A stretch of DNA of 64,000 nucleotides from Casuarius casuarius (taxonomy: Eukaryota; Chordata; Aves; Casuariiformes; Casuariidae). The notes beneath the pieces were generated by a model. The model searched no databases, was not told the origin of the DNA, and saw only the letters and a list, made by a program, of their open reading frames with translations. Position 1 is the first letter of the stretch; every line of letters starts with the position of its first letter. The stretch lies in assembly GCA_003342895.1 (NCBI GenBank), contig PTFA01000024.1, forward strand, positions 5,513,505 to 5,577,504, given 5' to 3'. A program made the translations under genes and the position numbers. Shown piece by piece: positions 26,246 to 38,590 of the stretch.

Positions 26246-27823
26246 TCTTACCTATCTTAACTGCCGAACTTTGTACTGCAAATGCCTAAAACTTCCTTTT
26301 CTCACTTTTCTGCAACAGCAACATTACTTTTAGTGATATTTCTATTGGGAATTAGCCTACCAGGTTAGCACCAACCATCAGAAATGCTTTTACTAAAAAA
26401 TATTCTACTCCACTCTTGCACTATTCTATTGACACTTTGATGATTTATCACTCTCCATCTTTGTTTCAGAATACCTTTGTATCCTCAGCCTTCCTGTTCA
26501 TATTGATATATCTGCCAAATTAACTTGAGCAAGTCCAAACAATTATTGTGAACTAGTTTCTTCCCTCTTTCCTACCTAATTTAAAACCAGTGTAGCAAGT
26601 CTTACCTGTTTCAAATAGGGGAGTTTGGTACCTTTATACTTAAATGAAGATTTTTGATATCCAGAATGTTCTTTTTGAAAAAAAATTTCCAAGCTCTCAT
26701 CAGCATTGCCATGAGCCACTGATCAGTCTTCAGCATTAATCATGTTATAAGTTTTTGGCACAATGTTGTTGGCGTGTTCAAGTATCTCTCTAGAACCCTG
26801 AAGAAAATTGTGCTAATACCGAGTTTTCCTTGATGGCGTAATTTCTCACCCTACTGCAGCCCTATCCAACAAACAGATTTCCTGTTTTTAAAGTGAATGT
26901 CTTCTGATAATTTAGGATATTTAATATTCTTAAATTAATGTCTAATCCCATTATGTGGGAGGAAGTATGTCATACTACTTTCATTAACTAAATTGAAACA
27001 TCTGTGACCCAAAATTCCCTGGCACGGACTCAGTGATCAAGATCTCCTCAATCTTTTTGGTGGTTCATGATTATTTTTCTCTGATAGGAACTCCTGGTCT
27101 TAACACCTCCTGTTTGGATTATAACTGTCACATTAACCAGGACTAAATGGTGAAGTTCATTTGAGAGACATAGCTAGCTCAAAACAGAAAGTTTCTTTCA
27201 TGGCATGCAAACTACTTGGAAGCGTGCATGCTATAATACTGCTGTAGATAAGACCGTTCACATCCTGATTAGGTTCACTGTATGGCATTTGAAAATTCTG
27301 TAATGCCTGAGCATTGTTTTCTGAAATAGTTCTTTTTTCTACCATCATTACTTGTTAATGCACTCACTCTTCATCCTTAGATTCCAGAGGTATTCCAGGC
27401 TTGTTGATTTTAAGAACGTAGGATAAAGATCATCCGTTCCCTGGTTTTCTACCTAAAGGGGTGATAAATGAGCTGGGTTTTTATAGCAATGAGAATTGCC
27501 AGTCTTGAGGAAAGGATAATACTGCCAACTGGATTTTATTTTTTAAATAAGAACAGCTATAAGGAGAGAAAATAAGTGAATTAATTACAAATGTTAAAGC
27601 TATGATATGAACTAAATCTCTGTCTGGTTGCAAAAATATTCCTAGTCCATTTTTCTGATGTGAAAGATAAAAATCTGTCATGGTAAAGGATGGAAATGAT
27701 TTAATAAGGAAATACAAGATTTTATGCAGAAATAAAAGCATTCATACTCTAGACTGAAACCGAGACTAAAAGTTACTCTTCTCTGACATAAAAAACTTCT
27801 AGTTCATGTTCTTCTGGTAAATA

Positions 27824-27860
27824 AAACTGAACGCTACAAGATTTCTGTAGCATTCAGTTT
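27824..27860 (-). repeat. Hairpin, 14-bp stem with 9-nt loop
   Basis: Arms 27824-27837 (AAACTGAACGCTAC) and 27847-27860 (GTAGCATTCAGTTT) are complementary except at one position. Read as RNA from the minus strand, that position becomes a G-U wobble, so the stem is fully paired; from the plus strand it is a C-A mismatch. The stem does not extend outward, so it is too short for a typical microRNA precursor. Confidence 0.8.
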
Positions 27861-28502
27861 AAGGTACAGATTAGAAGTTGTATGGCAGAATCACTTCAGG
27901 ACACTGTCCTATCAATCACACCACATTTATAGCTTTACAAAGTAAATAGAAGTGTAACAGAATACAGCAGGCACTTTTACCCATATATGTGTTAAGGCCT
28001 CAGCTAAGAAATGATTGATGCCTTGCTAATAACTTTAGTCACTATTAGGCAGAAGTCCATTGGTAATCCAAATAGCAGTGTATTATTTGATATATGATGA
28101 CTTCTAGCAGTAAGATTTTTATGGGGATGAAAACAGTACCTTGCGGAATGAAGGACAGTTTGGATGATTCTGTAAATATATGAAGAGCCTTTTAAATAGT
28201 GTTAGCAGAAATATAATCCTCTCACATGAGAAAAAACCTCAGTGATACTGAGGGCATCTGGTAAACTGCCTTGCTCATATAAAATCAGGGCTAAAATAAG
28301 TTGGAGAAGAAACAAGCAGTTCCTCTGAAGAGTGAGACACTTTCATTTGTAATTCTTTCTTATCATTCATAAATGAAGATATCTAGGTTATATCTAGATA
28401 AAGCTCTTTATAGGGTTTGTATATGTTAAGACTTGAAGTATATAGTACTTGTTATAAAACGTAAACATGTAAAGATAAAGCCTAGCCTGTTATACCTATA
28501 AA

Positions 28503-28572
28503 TCCGTAGGAAGCCCACTGACTTCACTGGAGTTTTTTGATACCATGTTACACTTAGAATTTGGCCCAATAT
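28503..28572 (+). mobile_element. Possible ancient amniote repeat remnant
   Basis: CCACTGACTTCACTGGAGTTTT followed by AATTTGGCCCAATA resembles a dispersed motif common in turtle and bird DNA ('cattgacttcaatgggag...ggatttggccca'). The family name is uncertain and the copy is short. Confidence 0.4.
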
Positions 28573-29600
28573 ATTTTTCACAGGAACAATTTTAAAATAA
28601 TGACATCTGTGTTAGAAGCTGTGTAACCTCATGTGTCATCCCTTTCTCTTTCTCCTTCCTCCAGATGAAAGCATACTAAATAAAATGCTATAAAACATAT
28701 AGAGTTAAAGGAAATTTTAAAATTACGATAAATAGCAGGGGATATTTTCCTACTAATAGCTTCCAAAAACTCCACAAAGAACATGTTGAAGTGAATTAAA
28801 TCTCCAATGAATGCTTTGCTTTGTCATAACAAGAAAACAAAAAAATGACAAAACACGCACCAACATTCAAAAGAAGGTTATAATTTAACAGAACAAAAAC
28901 AGAGCTTTTGGTATTGTGTTTGTTTATTTGCTTTGGCACTAGCATAACTTCTTGATTGTGCCTCAAATACTCCGTTTTGTCTGTCTATTTCTTGCTAGTT
29001 TACTTGGGTCTGTAAAGTAAGAAATCTCTTGAAGACAGGTTTTGGATAAATTTGTATAATAAACATAACTATCTGTCAAAAATCTATCAGACAAACATTG
29101 ATCTGATCTATTTGCCCTCCAGCATGGTGCATGAAAGAAATACGCAAATACAAAAAGAAGGTGAGGGCTTCTGTGCTCTGGTTATTCCATTTTCTGTACT
29201 TCACCTACATTTTAAGACTCTTGAGTCATGTGTTATGGAACAAACAATACTCAAAAGATGTGGAAAAGGTGTGGGACATCTATAACTGTGGAATTACTCT
29301 GTCCTGAAGAGACAGGTGAAATTCCACATCTTGTTCCATAAAGACTTTTCTTGTTCACTGAAAAGGCTGAAATTAGTGAGCCCCAATAAGACCAGTAAGA
29401 CCAGTAAGCCTGGATATGCTGAAATTTTCCGTTTTTTTTTTATTTAGTTATTTGTAAATGTTAAAGCTATTGTGCTTTCTTTGTTAGGGATTATTCAGGG
29501 GCATAAATTAATAGACAGAAAAGCAATACCAAGTGGAGTTTCCTTTGCAATAGTGTGGGATTAGAGAAATCCCCTACACATCTAGCAGGCCTGTTAAATT

Positions 29601-30056
29601 TTGCAATGTATCATGATGAATCAGCCTGACAAATCTCCCCAAATCCTTAAATTCAACCTTGTCTTTGTTGCTCCGATTATGAAGAAAGAATCTGCTCTAC
29701 TGGAGGAGACAGCCAGGCTGCCCGATCCCCCCACAAGAAAAGCATTTTCAAAGTGCAGTCATGTCGGCTGTGCCACCAGCAAGAGAAGAAAGCAGAAGCC
29801 ACACCCACGCTCTTTTAAAAGCTTTTTCCCTCACAGAATCTTTTTGTTTTTAACAATAGTCAAACAAAATAAAAACTCAATTGAAAACAGAAGTCAGAAG
29901 CTTCCCAGCTTTGACCAGCCAAAAGAGGGAAGGATGGAAAATACACCCCTTTTCGAAAGCTCCCCACCTCCATTTTCTAATATAAGCAGAGCTATGCAAG
30001 AGCCAGATAGCAGTCTCTTTCAAGCTACTTTTCTTTTCCACTTTGATTCCAGTTGA
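29601..30056 (+). other. Unexplained open reading frame (151 codons)
   Basis: I do not recognise a protein here. The frame lacks a clear initiation context and any signal peptide, membrane segment or domain motif. It is rich in Lys, Arg, Ser, Phe and Pro, with a basic patch SKRRKQKPHPR near residue 60. It sits alone in noncoding DNA without flanking exon structure, so chance is the likeliest explanation. Its length is still notable for AT-rich sequence. It could be conserved noncoding DNA that happens to be open. Confidence 0.12.
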
Positions 30057-32708
30057 TAAGCTGTTGTGTAACTAGAAGAAGCTCTAGAGGGCCAGAAATC
30101 ACCCTTTCAGAAGAAGCAGAGATGGGGAGCACTTAGAGTTGATGGCTGTGTGAGGAGTGGGCAGGGCTGGAGGTTAGTGAGCTGTTTACTCAGGGAATAT
30201 TTCATATTCTGCCTCATTTGGTGACACATTTTTGAGGTAGCCCCTTGTGAGAAGTTTGGAACCATACCGTTATGGCTGGGTCAAAATAATGTACTACAAA
30301 TGCAGGTCTGTGTTTAAAGGAAGAAAATTATACTTCATTCCAAACAAACTGTAGTCATCAGGCATTAGGAATTTCCCACCAGAGGTGGGAAAGGGGGTTA
30401 GATCGTCATAGCCGTGGGAAGATGCAGGCATATTCTTGAAGTCCAGGAAGAGAGTAAGCGAAAGCATGCAAAACACTCCGAACGGAGGAAGCATGAGGGT
30501 TGTACTGAAAGGTACTGGTGTTCCTAAAACTAAATATTTTGCGCAGTAACCTCGCCCTATATTGCTATAAAGTACCTTGTTAATGTGCTGTTATGTTAGT
30601 GTTAGAATTTGCCAAAAAATTCGGTCTGTATGTTCCTTTACTTAGGAACTCAAAGGTGAATATTTTCCAAGAGCCTTATTTTAGCAATGTAGTTGCAAAG
30701 TTAAGTCAGACACTTAGTTGATACTGGAAATGTGGCACCTGAAAATACTATTTGCTCCTGCTGCAAGCTCAGACCAGCATCATAAAAAACATTCAGCAAG
30801 CCCTTTCAGGAGAAAAAAATTACTACTAAAACATTTAGAATACTTATTGCAATCTCTGATAACTTGTCTTTGTGCATCTCCATGTAAACTTGAGGAGCAA
30901 TGTACATATTCACACAAGAACATAGCAGAGCAAAAGCAGAACTGAGATGTGCCAGAGACATGGGATTCATTCAAGGAGAAGAGACTGCCAGAGATGTTAA
31001 CATTTTTTAATGCAGCAAACTTCTTTAAATCCCATTGTGCTGAAGAAATAATGAAATAAGGCTGGATAATTTTAAATTAACTTTTATTTTTGCTTTGCCT
31101 TTAAGTTGCAGCGAGACAGATGTAGATTACTTTGGTTGAAAAGTGAACTTTGTTTACATCAGTTCACAGCTTCAGTTAGCTGATCAGTATGAAATCTCCT
31201 ATAATCTTGCATTTACAACAAATGCCTTTCTGTTTTTTTGTGCTGCTTGTGAAAGCAAATATAATTTTGGAATCCTAGACGTTTCTCTACCCTAATGCTT
31301 AGTAATACTGTCTGGGTGTATTACATTAACCGCCTAAAAGTTAGTGTAAAGTAGTTCAAATCCTAAAATTCAAGCCAGAAATTAGAAGAAATACAGTTTT
31401 TTGAGCCAGTTTCAAAACCAAACTGTAAAGTCCGTGCAAAAGATACCAGTGAAAATACACGGTGTTAGGAGCCTGCAGACCTGGAAGTTGACCTGGAATT
31501 ATATCAGGGATTCTGGAGAGGGACTGAACTACATAGACCAATTTGAAAACTTGTCTTCTTGTGGAACAGCAAACGAATCTTCCCACTCCTAGCCCAGCAT
31601 GTCTTTTGTTGGTGGTTTTTTGCACCTCAAATTTTATTTACTTGCAAACACCCCAAGAAAACAAATCTTTGAAAACCAAAATAATTAGATTGGATATAAT
31701 TTTGAAGGAGAAACAAAACAGGATTCATTCACATAATATTGCATGTGCAGAAATGCCACAAAGCTCAAAGCAGAGGTCACCAATTAAGATTAAAGAGGGC
31801 AATGACAGGCATTTGACATCATAGCCAGTGTCAAATGTATCAGGAAGCCTGCTTCCCATGAAACAGGGATGCTTAGACAACCGATGACAAAAATTATTTT
31901 TCTCCTCAAATGATGATGTTGCAAAGTGTTGACCTGAATTGGGACACTCCTCTTTGTTCTGCACTGGGACGGAAACATTGAAAATGTATTTACAACTGAA
32001 CTGTGGCTCATTATACAGTGACCTCGTACAGAGACCTTTTGTTTAGCAGCAGAGACAAAGTGAGCATTCCAGCCAGAGAGTATAACTGCCTGTTTCATCT
32101 GTCTCTTCATGAAAGGCTTTTGAGTCTCTTTTGGCTACAGCTAAGATACAGTAGTAGTTGAAACTGGATAGAATTCTGTACATACAAATGAATATCCTGC
32201 ACAAGAATCTGGACTCAGACACGCTATGCTCAGTTTATTCCAGAGGTCATGCTAATATAAAACTGCTCATGAAATGCTTATTTCAAAATGTTCCCTCGCT
32301 GTTGTCCTCTTTCCCTTTTCCCTTTCCCCCATCCTAATTTTTTGGCACTGGTTAATGGGAGGCATGGGGCAGAGGAACTGCAGTGAATACCGTACCTGGG
32401 TTTGTATTCGCAAACACAGGAACACTTCTTAAAAGATCAGTTCTTTTTACTATCTTACTGCATAACAGGTAGCAGACATTCTTTCTATTCTTTTTCCAAA
32501 TGAGGAGCTTTGGGGAGAGTGAAAGTGTTTATTAAGAGATGCTAAATTCATGAATTTGCATTTTTGTACTGTTCAGTTCCTCCCATGACTCCCTTCCTAA
32601 AGCTTTCCTAATTCTTGTATAACATGCTAATTTTCCTCTGGGTTGTTGGCATCTCCCAACTCTGTCAGCAGCAGATTCTGTTGCCATACCCTTACCAGTG
32701 GTCTTGTA

Positions 32709-32728
32709 ATTAAATATATATATTTAAT
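32709..32728. repeat. Perfect 20-bp AT palindrome
   Basis: ATTAAATATA is followed by its exact reverse complement TATATTTAAT with no spacer. It consists only of A and T. Confidence 0.9.
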
Positions 32729-33084
32729 CTATCCTCAGAGTTGATTTCCAGAAAGAATTTCTTTTAGCCAAATAGTTTCCTTTTAGCTGAGTATTTCCCC
32801 TTTCAACATAACTCATTGTGTTCTCCTATTTAGTTTGTATTTTCTGGCCCTTACAATTCTTATGCTAATCATACTCCTCTTAATTTCTGATATGCCATCA
32901 TACCAAATGTCTTACTGAATCCCAGTGGATTATATCTACTGCCTTTTGTGCTTTAGAAATAGTAGTTTTCTCATTAAAAGACAAATACTGAGTTAATGTG
33001 GCATGACCTAATGCCTCCTTAAGTAATGGTAGTTAAGATAGACATTTCAAAATACACACAACTGATACTATTTACAAGTCTTCA

Positions 33085-33235
33085 AAGGCCCTGATTCTGC
33101 AAGTGCTTAATATAGATTGTACTGCAAAAGTTTTCTCACTGATTACAGGATTATTCATGGGGGACTACTTTCTCTGAAAGTTAAGCGTGTGTGTAAATAC
33201 TTCAGTAGTGTCAGGACCAAAATCAACTGGTTTAG
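33085..33235. mobile_element. Ancient palindromic amniote repeat remnant
   Basis: The left edge GGCCCTGATTCTGCAAGTGC and the right-edge region near 33185-33223 (AAGCGTGTGTGTAAATACTTC then GTCAGGACC) fit an old inverted-repeat element. In less decayed copies in amniotes it reads 'ggccctgatcctgcaa...cacttatgc...cttaa' and folds back on itself. A central GATTATTCATGGGGGACTAC segment matches the expected 'gggactactcac' middle. The family name is uncertain. Confidence 0.5.
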
Positions 33236-33264
33236 ACTTCAAGACATGTAGCTTTTGAGCCTGA

Positions 33265-33284
33265 NAAAAAAAAAAAAAAAAAAA
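33265..33284. repeat. Ambiguous base followed by A(19)
   Basis: Position 33265 is N, the only ambiguous base I noticed, and is followed by 19 A. This is probably a sequencing or assembly uncertainty at a homopolymer, so the tract length is unreliable. Confidence 0.95.
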
Positions 33285-36200
33285 CTAAACTAAAGTAAAT
33301 CAGAAATAACTGCTAAAATAAACAGAGATGGGTCTGTTTAGGGTGAATATGAGAACAGAAGATGTCTATAGAACAACTCTAGGGTGTTAAAATTGAGCCA
33401 GACACAAGTTTAACTCAGGCTCTCTAGGCTTTTGAAATTCAAATTTTGGCATGCAGTGTGGTAAGCAAGATGTTCATTCTGGCTCCTCTCCCATCATCAG
33501 CCCCTAAAAGCAGAATCAGAATTTTTACTTTGAATGAGAATTCCTAGCTGTTTGATACCACAATTAATTTAGCTCCTCTGTGCACCTTTTCAGGCCCTTC
33601 TAGATTCTACTTCCTTATATTCCCCTAATAGAAGTCTGCATAGAGCTAAATTTGCAAACTATAAAAGAAAATATACTTTTTGCTACAGAAAACTAGGCAT
33701 GTCTTGCATAGAGATATTTTCAGCTTTTTCCTAAAGAAATGTGCTCCAAACAGCTAGTAATATCACGAATTATCCAAGTTCTAACACACTTTTATATAGT
33801 TTGTTGCAATTAAAAAATATTTTTGCCTTTAGTCATATGTTATCAGAATAACAACATATTTATTTTCCTCTGTTTTTATGGCTCTGTCATTAAATATTGA
33901 CTTTTAAATTGAGATCATTGTCTTAAATGCTAAGGAATATTAAGCTAGGTTGTTAGTTCTGGGGCATTTTATGCAGAAAGGACACAGATCACAGAGGAGT
34001 GTAACCAGTGCCTTCAGAAGAGGTTTTCAAAGGACTCTAGTCCAAATTATAATTTGGAACTTTTTCCTGTTCCCTGGCTGGAGAATTCGCTACCTACACC
34101 CTTACTCAGCAGTTATGACAGGCCTTCTGAAGAACCCTGCTATACTAAGAAGTTGTTTCCTATGACTGAGCTTTCTTGTCTTTTAGCAACATCTGACATC
34201 CATTTAAATAAAATAAGCCAATTTCCTATGTCATTTATGGAGACACTGCAGCAAGAAATACAACCTTTTGCTGAATTTGCTTCAGACTCCTTAGAAATTA
34301 ACTGCAGTAAAAGTTGGGTCTTATTAAATAAGAGAAAATTACTTCATCATTTCTGCCACTAGTGCTTTTGCAAATATACCTCAAGAGAACTTCTTACGGG
34401 CTTTAACAAACTGTTTTATGAGCTTAACATTTATGAAGGAAGGAGGGCAGATTCCTGAATCATGAACATGTCTGTCTATTCTCAGAGTAGGCAAAGTGGG
34501 GTACAAGTGAGTGCAAGCTTTTCTTTCTGAAGATGCTACCCTCAATATTGCCAGTTTCTTTTAACTCTGAAAGTCAAAATCTTAAGAAAAGTTATTTATC
34601 CATATTCATTTAGTTCTGAGCCTTCCTCCTCCAAATCTCAACTGCAGTACCAGAGGCAACACAATTTTAGCATTAATGTTTCCAAGCATTCATTAATAAT
34701 TGAGCTAAGACTACCCATTGACTCCTAATTTACCATACTATCAAATAGTTATTTCTTTTGGTCTGTCTATGAAAAATATATTGAAGTATAATATATTAAG
34801 CAAATTATACTTAATGTATTTTAGGTATATTTTTGAAGTTATAGCATCTCTTTGAAGTATTTTGTTAAATGTCAGTTTCCTGGTATTAAAAGCTGTCATC
34901 TATTTTTGTTTTCCAAGTAACATGTAGCATATGTTAGCCCAGGCTAAAATTTATAAGACATTAAAGATATGGAATAAAACTCAAAACATTTATTAAAAAT
35001 TACTTTGAAGTTTTGGTGAGTATTTTAATTATATATAAAACTACAGATCTTTTGCCTTTTTCTGAGGTCTAGTATGGTTGCTTTGAAAAACACACATCAG
35101 ATGAGCTATGCTTGTTCCCATCCCTGTGGGAAAGCTTATATGGAGAGGAAAAGTTCTTCTGAAACTTCACCACCATGGCTGTTTACCTTTTTGGAGAGAG
35201 ACAGGATTTCAGAATTTACACAAAATCTCAAGATTTGTGACTGTTTCAGGGGAACATGGAGTATATGAAAATAGGTAACTCTTCACTGACTGCCATTCTT
35301 CAGTATGGCAGATAAACAAGGCAGATGTGAAAAATGAGTTTGCTGATCACAATAACCTTTTTCCCAACTACGTTACTTTTAAAATCAATTAATTCATTGT
35401 TTTCCCTTAAAAATTATAGTAGTTTGTTGTCTTAGATATCTCTTTGAATTACAAAGTGTATTCTTGCCTCAGGTTCATCTCAGTCAGATACACACAAATA
35501 CAATGACTCTTACAGAACTGAAGATTTTGGAGCGGCAAGAGGATTATGGTATGGGTGCATGTGTATCACGTTAGTTTGTTTTTTTAAATTAAGTATTCTG
35601 TGTACTAAGATTTAGCAGTATAATTAGTTCATTGAAAAATAAAAAATCAGTAATGAATGCCAGTATTATACTGCCTGCTGCAGTTTAATACAGTGTCAAT
35701 TCCTGAGCTACCTCGGAGCAACCTCACAGATCTATACAATGCAGCTCAGCACCACGCAGGGTTGCTAAGTCAAGGTACAAAAGCAGTACAGTGCAATAAC
35801 ATCACACTCAGCGATGCCGAGACTCCTATCCCAAGCGCATAAAAGTCAGAAAAGCAAGTCTGTTTAACAAGCAATTATGTCCCTGTTTTTGATAAATTAA
35901 GTATAGTTTTCAATGAAGAACCCATATTGATTTCTAATTCCTTGCTTGTTCCATCAAGCTACTGTTGAATAAGCAATCAAGACTTCCAGCACAAGGATTT
36001 AGTCCACATATCCATACTGAAAGCAAAGTAGATTGAAAGTAGTTTCACAATTTGTAGCTGTATAACTAAGCTATAGTTTTGCCTGCCTATGTATTTTTTT
36101 CCTTTTATGAAGGAAGAAGCAAAAGAATTTGAGTATTTATTTCAATTCGTTTGAAGAAAACTAAAAGGAGGTCTAAGGATGGCCAGAGCTGTAATGCTGA

Positions 36201-36294
36201 TCACTAGCTAAAGAATTCAGACTAAGCTAGTGTAGCTGCCGCCTACCTGATTCTGAGCTCTGTGATGCCTCATAACCTGGTGCTTTCCTCTTAG
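33285..36294. other. Noncoding sequence
   Basis: AT-rich. No gene or clear repeat. The open frames at 33950-34362 overlap in two frames without protein-like character. A 9-bp inverted repeat (AAGTATAAT and ATTATACTT, 11-nt gap) lies near 34784-34812. Confidence 0.5.
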
Positions 36295-36331
36295 TGGAAA
36301 TGGCATGGATATATTAAAGGAGCATGACAAG
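36295..36331 (+). other. Candidate microexon (37 nt)
   Basis: It is bounded by an acceptor-like TGCTTTCCTCTTAG ending at 36294 and a consensus donor AAG/GTGAGT starting at 36332. One of three frames is open (GNGMDILKEHDK). A length of 37 would shift frame between flanking exons. No partner exons were identified, so this may be a chance match. Confidence 0.2.
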
Positions 36332-36337
36332 GTGAGT

Positions 36338-38389
36338 GAAGTGGAAAAGCTAAAAATAAAGAGTTTTCATATGTATGCTTCAATTGCCTGCTCTTGCCTG
36401 CAAGGTGGAACCATCTTGGATACTTTTGCAGTTCAAAAAAGTCATAAAGTGCTTTTCAGAGTGAACGGAAATGGAAAGGTCTGTTCACTCACCCTGCAAT
36501 GAAATACAGCTGTGTTTAGGGTGGAGCGAAGCTAATGCCACACAACCTTTTGGGTAGGGTGAGAAGAATGCAGTAACAATTTGAAAGCACAGAGGAAATG
36601 ACAGACTACTCACTGTGAGCACCAAAATGAGGCTAATGCCCCACCTCTTGCACAAAGCTTGAAAGAATTCCTAACCAAAACATTTCATTATCTGTTTTTG
36701 TCTTGAAAGCAAAAATTTGAGCAGTATAACATCAAGGCAGTAGTACTTATCCGTACTTATTCGGGGGCTGCAAATAGAGAAGCTAGGAATTCCCTGCCAT
36801 TGCAGTTCCCGGCTGGTGACAGTGAAAATGGAGACTGTACAGCAGGGAGAGTTACACTGACAGATGCACCGTAACATTTTGTGTAGACAATAGAAATGAG
36901 CCTTTATGCTATCGCTTAAACCACTGCTGCTACTAGTAAGCTGTGCATTATAACACACTCCAGACTTGCAGTATAAATGCAAGTGAGTGCTACCTGCTGT
37001 CTCATCAACACCACTTTTCTCCAATATTTTCCATATACATGAATGATAGATAACATTTAACCTAATCCTCTGGATTAATTATACTTTGGCATGAAATATA
37101 GCTATAGGCAAGCTCTATGTGTGTAAACAACTAAATTCTAGTACATACAATATAAATACTCAAACTTCCTTGACCCTAGCTCTTTATGGTGCTGTTTTCT
37201 GTAATGATAAGCTATGTCATTGTTAATGTCTGAAATTACCTTTGTGGGTCATGAAGCAGAAGTACTTTGCAGGATATTTACTGTAAATGTAATAAAAAGA
37301 TTTTTAAGAATATATGCCCAGGATGAAAAAAAATCTAAAACCTCTAAATACAGAAAGAGGTAACGGTCATGCATAAGTGTAATTGGGAACATGGTATTTA
37401 AATTTATATATGAGCCTATAATAAAAACTCTGATACCAAAAATAAGCAAGTTTTGATGGTGCAGTGTCCAGAAAAGGCTACAGTCTATTCTGATAGATTA
37501 CTTTGTATTATTCCCATTCCACAAGATTATGTTTTTCCATTGAAATCATTGGATGGGGTTCTGAATAGAGATTCAGAATATGAATATGAGATTCATTTAT
37601 CCGTGACTTTTAAAAATCCTAATGTATTTGTTGTACTTTCAAAAGTAAAAGGATTTGCTCAGAACTGAAACTAAGTGTAGTCAAGTTTCAGGTGATGACT
37701 CTGGTGTGTTAAATTTGTTTTTACTATTAAATTGTTTACATCAGTAACTGAGCATTAATTACTGGGGTGCATTTCTTTCACAATTTACCAATAGTAAAAT
37801 ATATTTACCTTGCCAAGGGCAAGTTAAAAAGTGTTCAGTTCCAGTCTGTTGCTTCACGCACAGGCCTCTCCTCTCACAGGCCTTGATTCTCTATGGAGAA
37901 GTTTTTTCTTTATAAGCAGGAATGAAATAAATGTCCTAAGTGTCATCAGTCTGAAGATACACAAGTAGACCAATTTAAATGGAGATTGATAAATAAGCCA
38001 TGTGTTACAAAAAATTAAGAGATGAAAGGAGACATTTTGGATTAGTCGAGGTACATGATAAATTGATTTAGGATTCCATCAAAAAAACGAAGCAGTTTCA
38101 CTAGCAGGCACTGTGATCCAATTCATTCTGTATTGTATTGGGAGATACGAGTACCAACTTCCTAGACCAGTGTGAATTCTTCACTCTTTTCAGCTCTTTT
38201 TTCCTTACCCTTGAAAAGAAGTGCTGTGTGCAAAGTTCTATGTAGTAGTAAAATATGACAGACACCCAGCTTTGGAAGGGAGGAAGAACTTGTGGTTCCT
38301 GGCCGTGTGCTTAATCATTTCAAAGTGGCTTTGAGGTGGGTAATATAAATACATTATGCATTAAAAGAATCTGAGCAGTCTGCCTTGCA
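36338..38389. other. Noncoding sequence
   Basis: Nothing recognised. The open frames at 36671-37024 (minus, 117 codons) and 37453-37668 (plus, 71 codons) show no known domain and no supporting splice structure. Confidence 0.5.
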
Positions 38390-38590
38390 AAACTGGAAGC
38401 AATATAGGCTAATGGAAAGCCATTAGACCAGTAAGAGTCTCAAACCCTTGTGAAAGTCATTTATCTTTCCTCTACCACAGTTTCACTAACTGAAAAATGG
38501 GGATAAAAATGCTTACCACTTTTTGTGGTAATGAAATGGAATGAAAAACACTGTTCGAATCCTATGCATTGTGCTCTGGAACAGGAATTA
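38390..38590 (+). mobile_element. MIR SINE remnant
   Basis: It follows the MIR layout on the plus strand. There is a degraded tRNA-related head (TAATGGAAAGCCATTAGACC near 38410), then CTTGTGAAAGTCATTTATC, then CCACAGTTTCACTAACTG and AAAATGGGGATAAAAATGC near 38476-38511, where the family reads 'cctcagtttcc...tctgtaaaatggggataataat'. The tail weakly matches 'gcgcttagaacagtgcctgg'. No flanking duplication is visible, as expected for such an old insertion. Confidence 0.72.

Larger units (their letters stand above)
26246..33084. other. Noncoding sequence
   Basis: No gene recognised apart from the unexplained open frame at 29601-30056. It holds a 9-bp tandem unit (TAAGACCAG) near 29387-29404, a hairpin at 27824-27860, an amniote-type repeat remnant at 28503-28572 and a palindrome at 32709-32728. 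Confidence 0.5.

Noticed and set aside
36671..37024. 117-codon minus-strand frame
   Set aside because: No recognisable domain, splice structure or codon bias.
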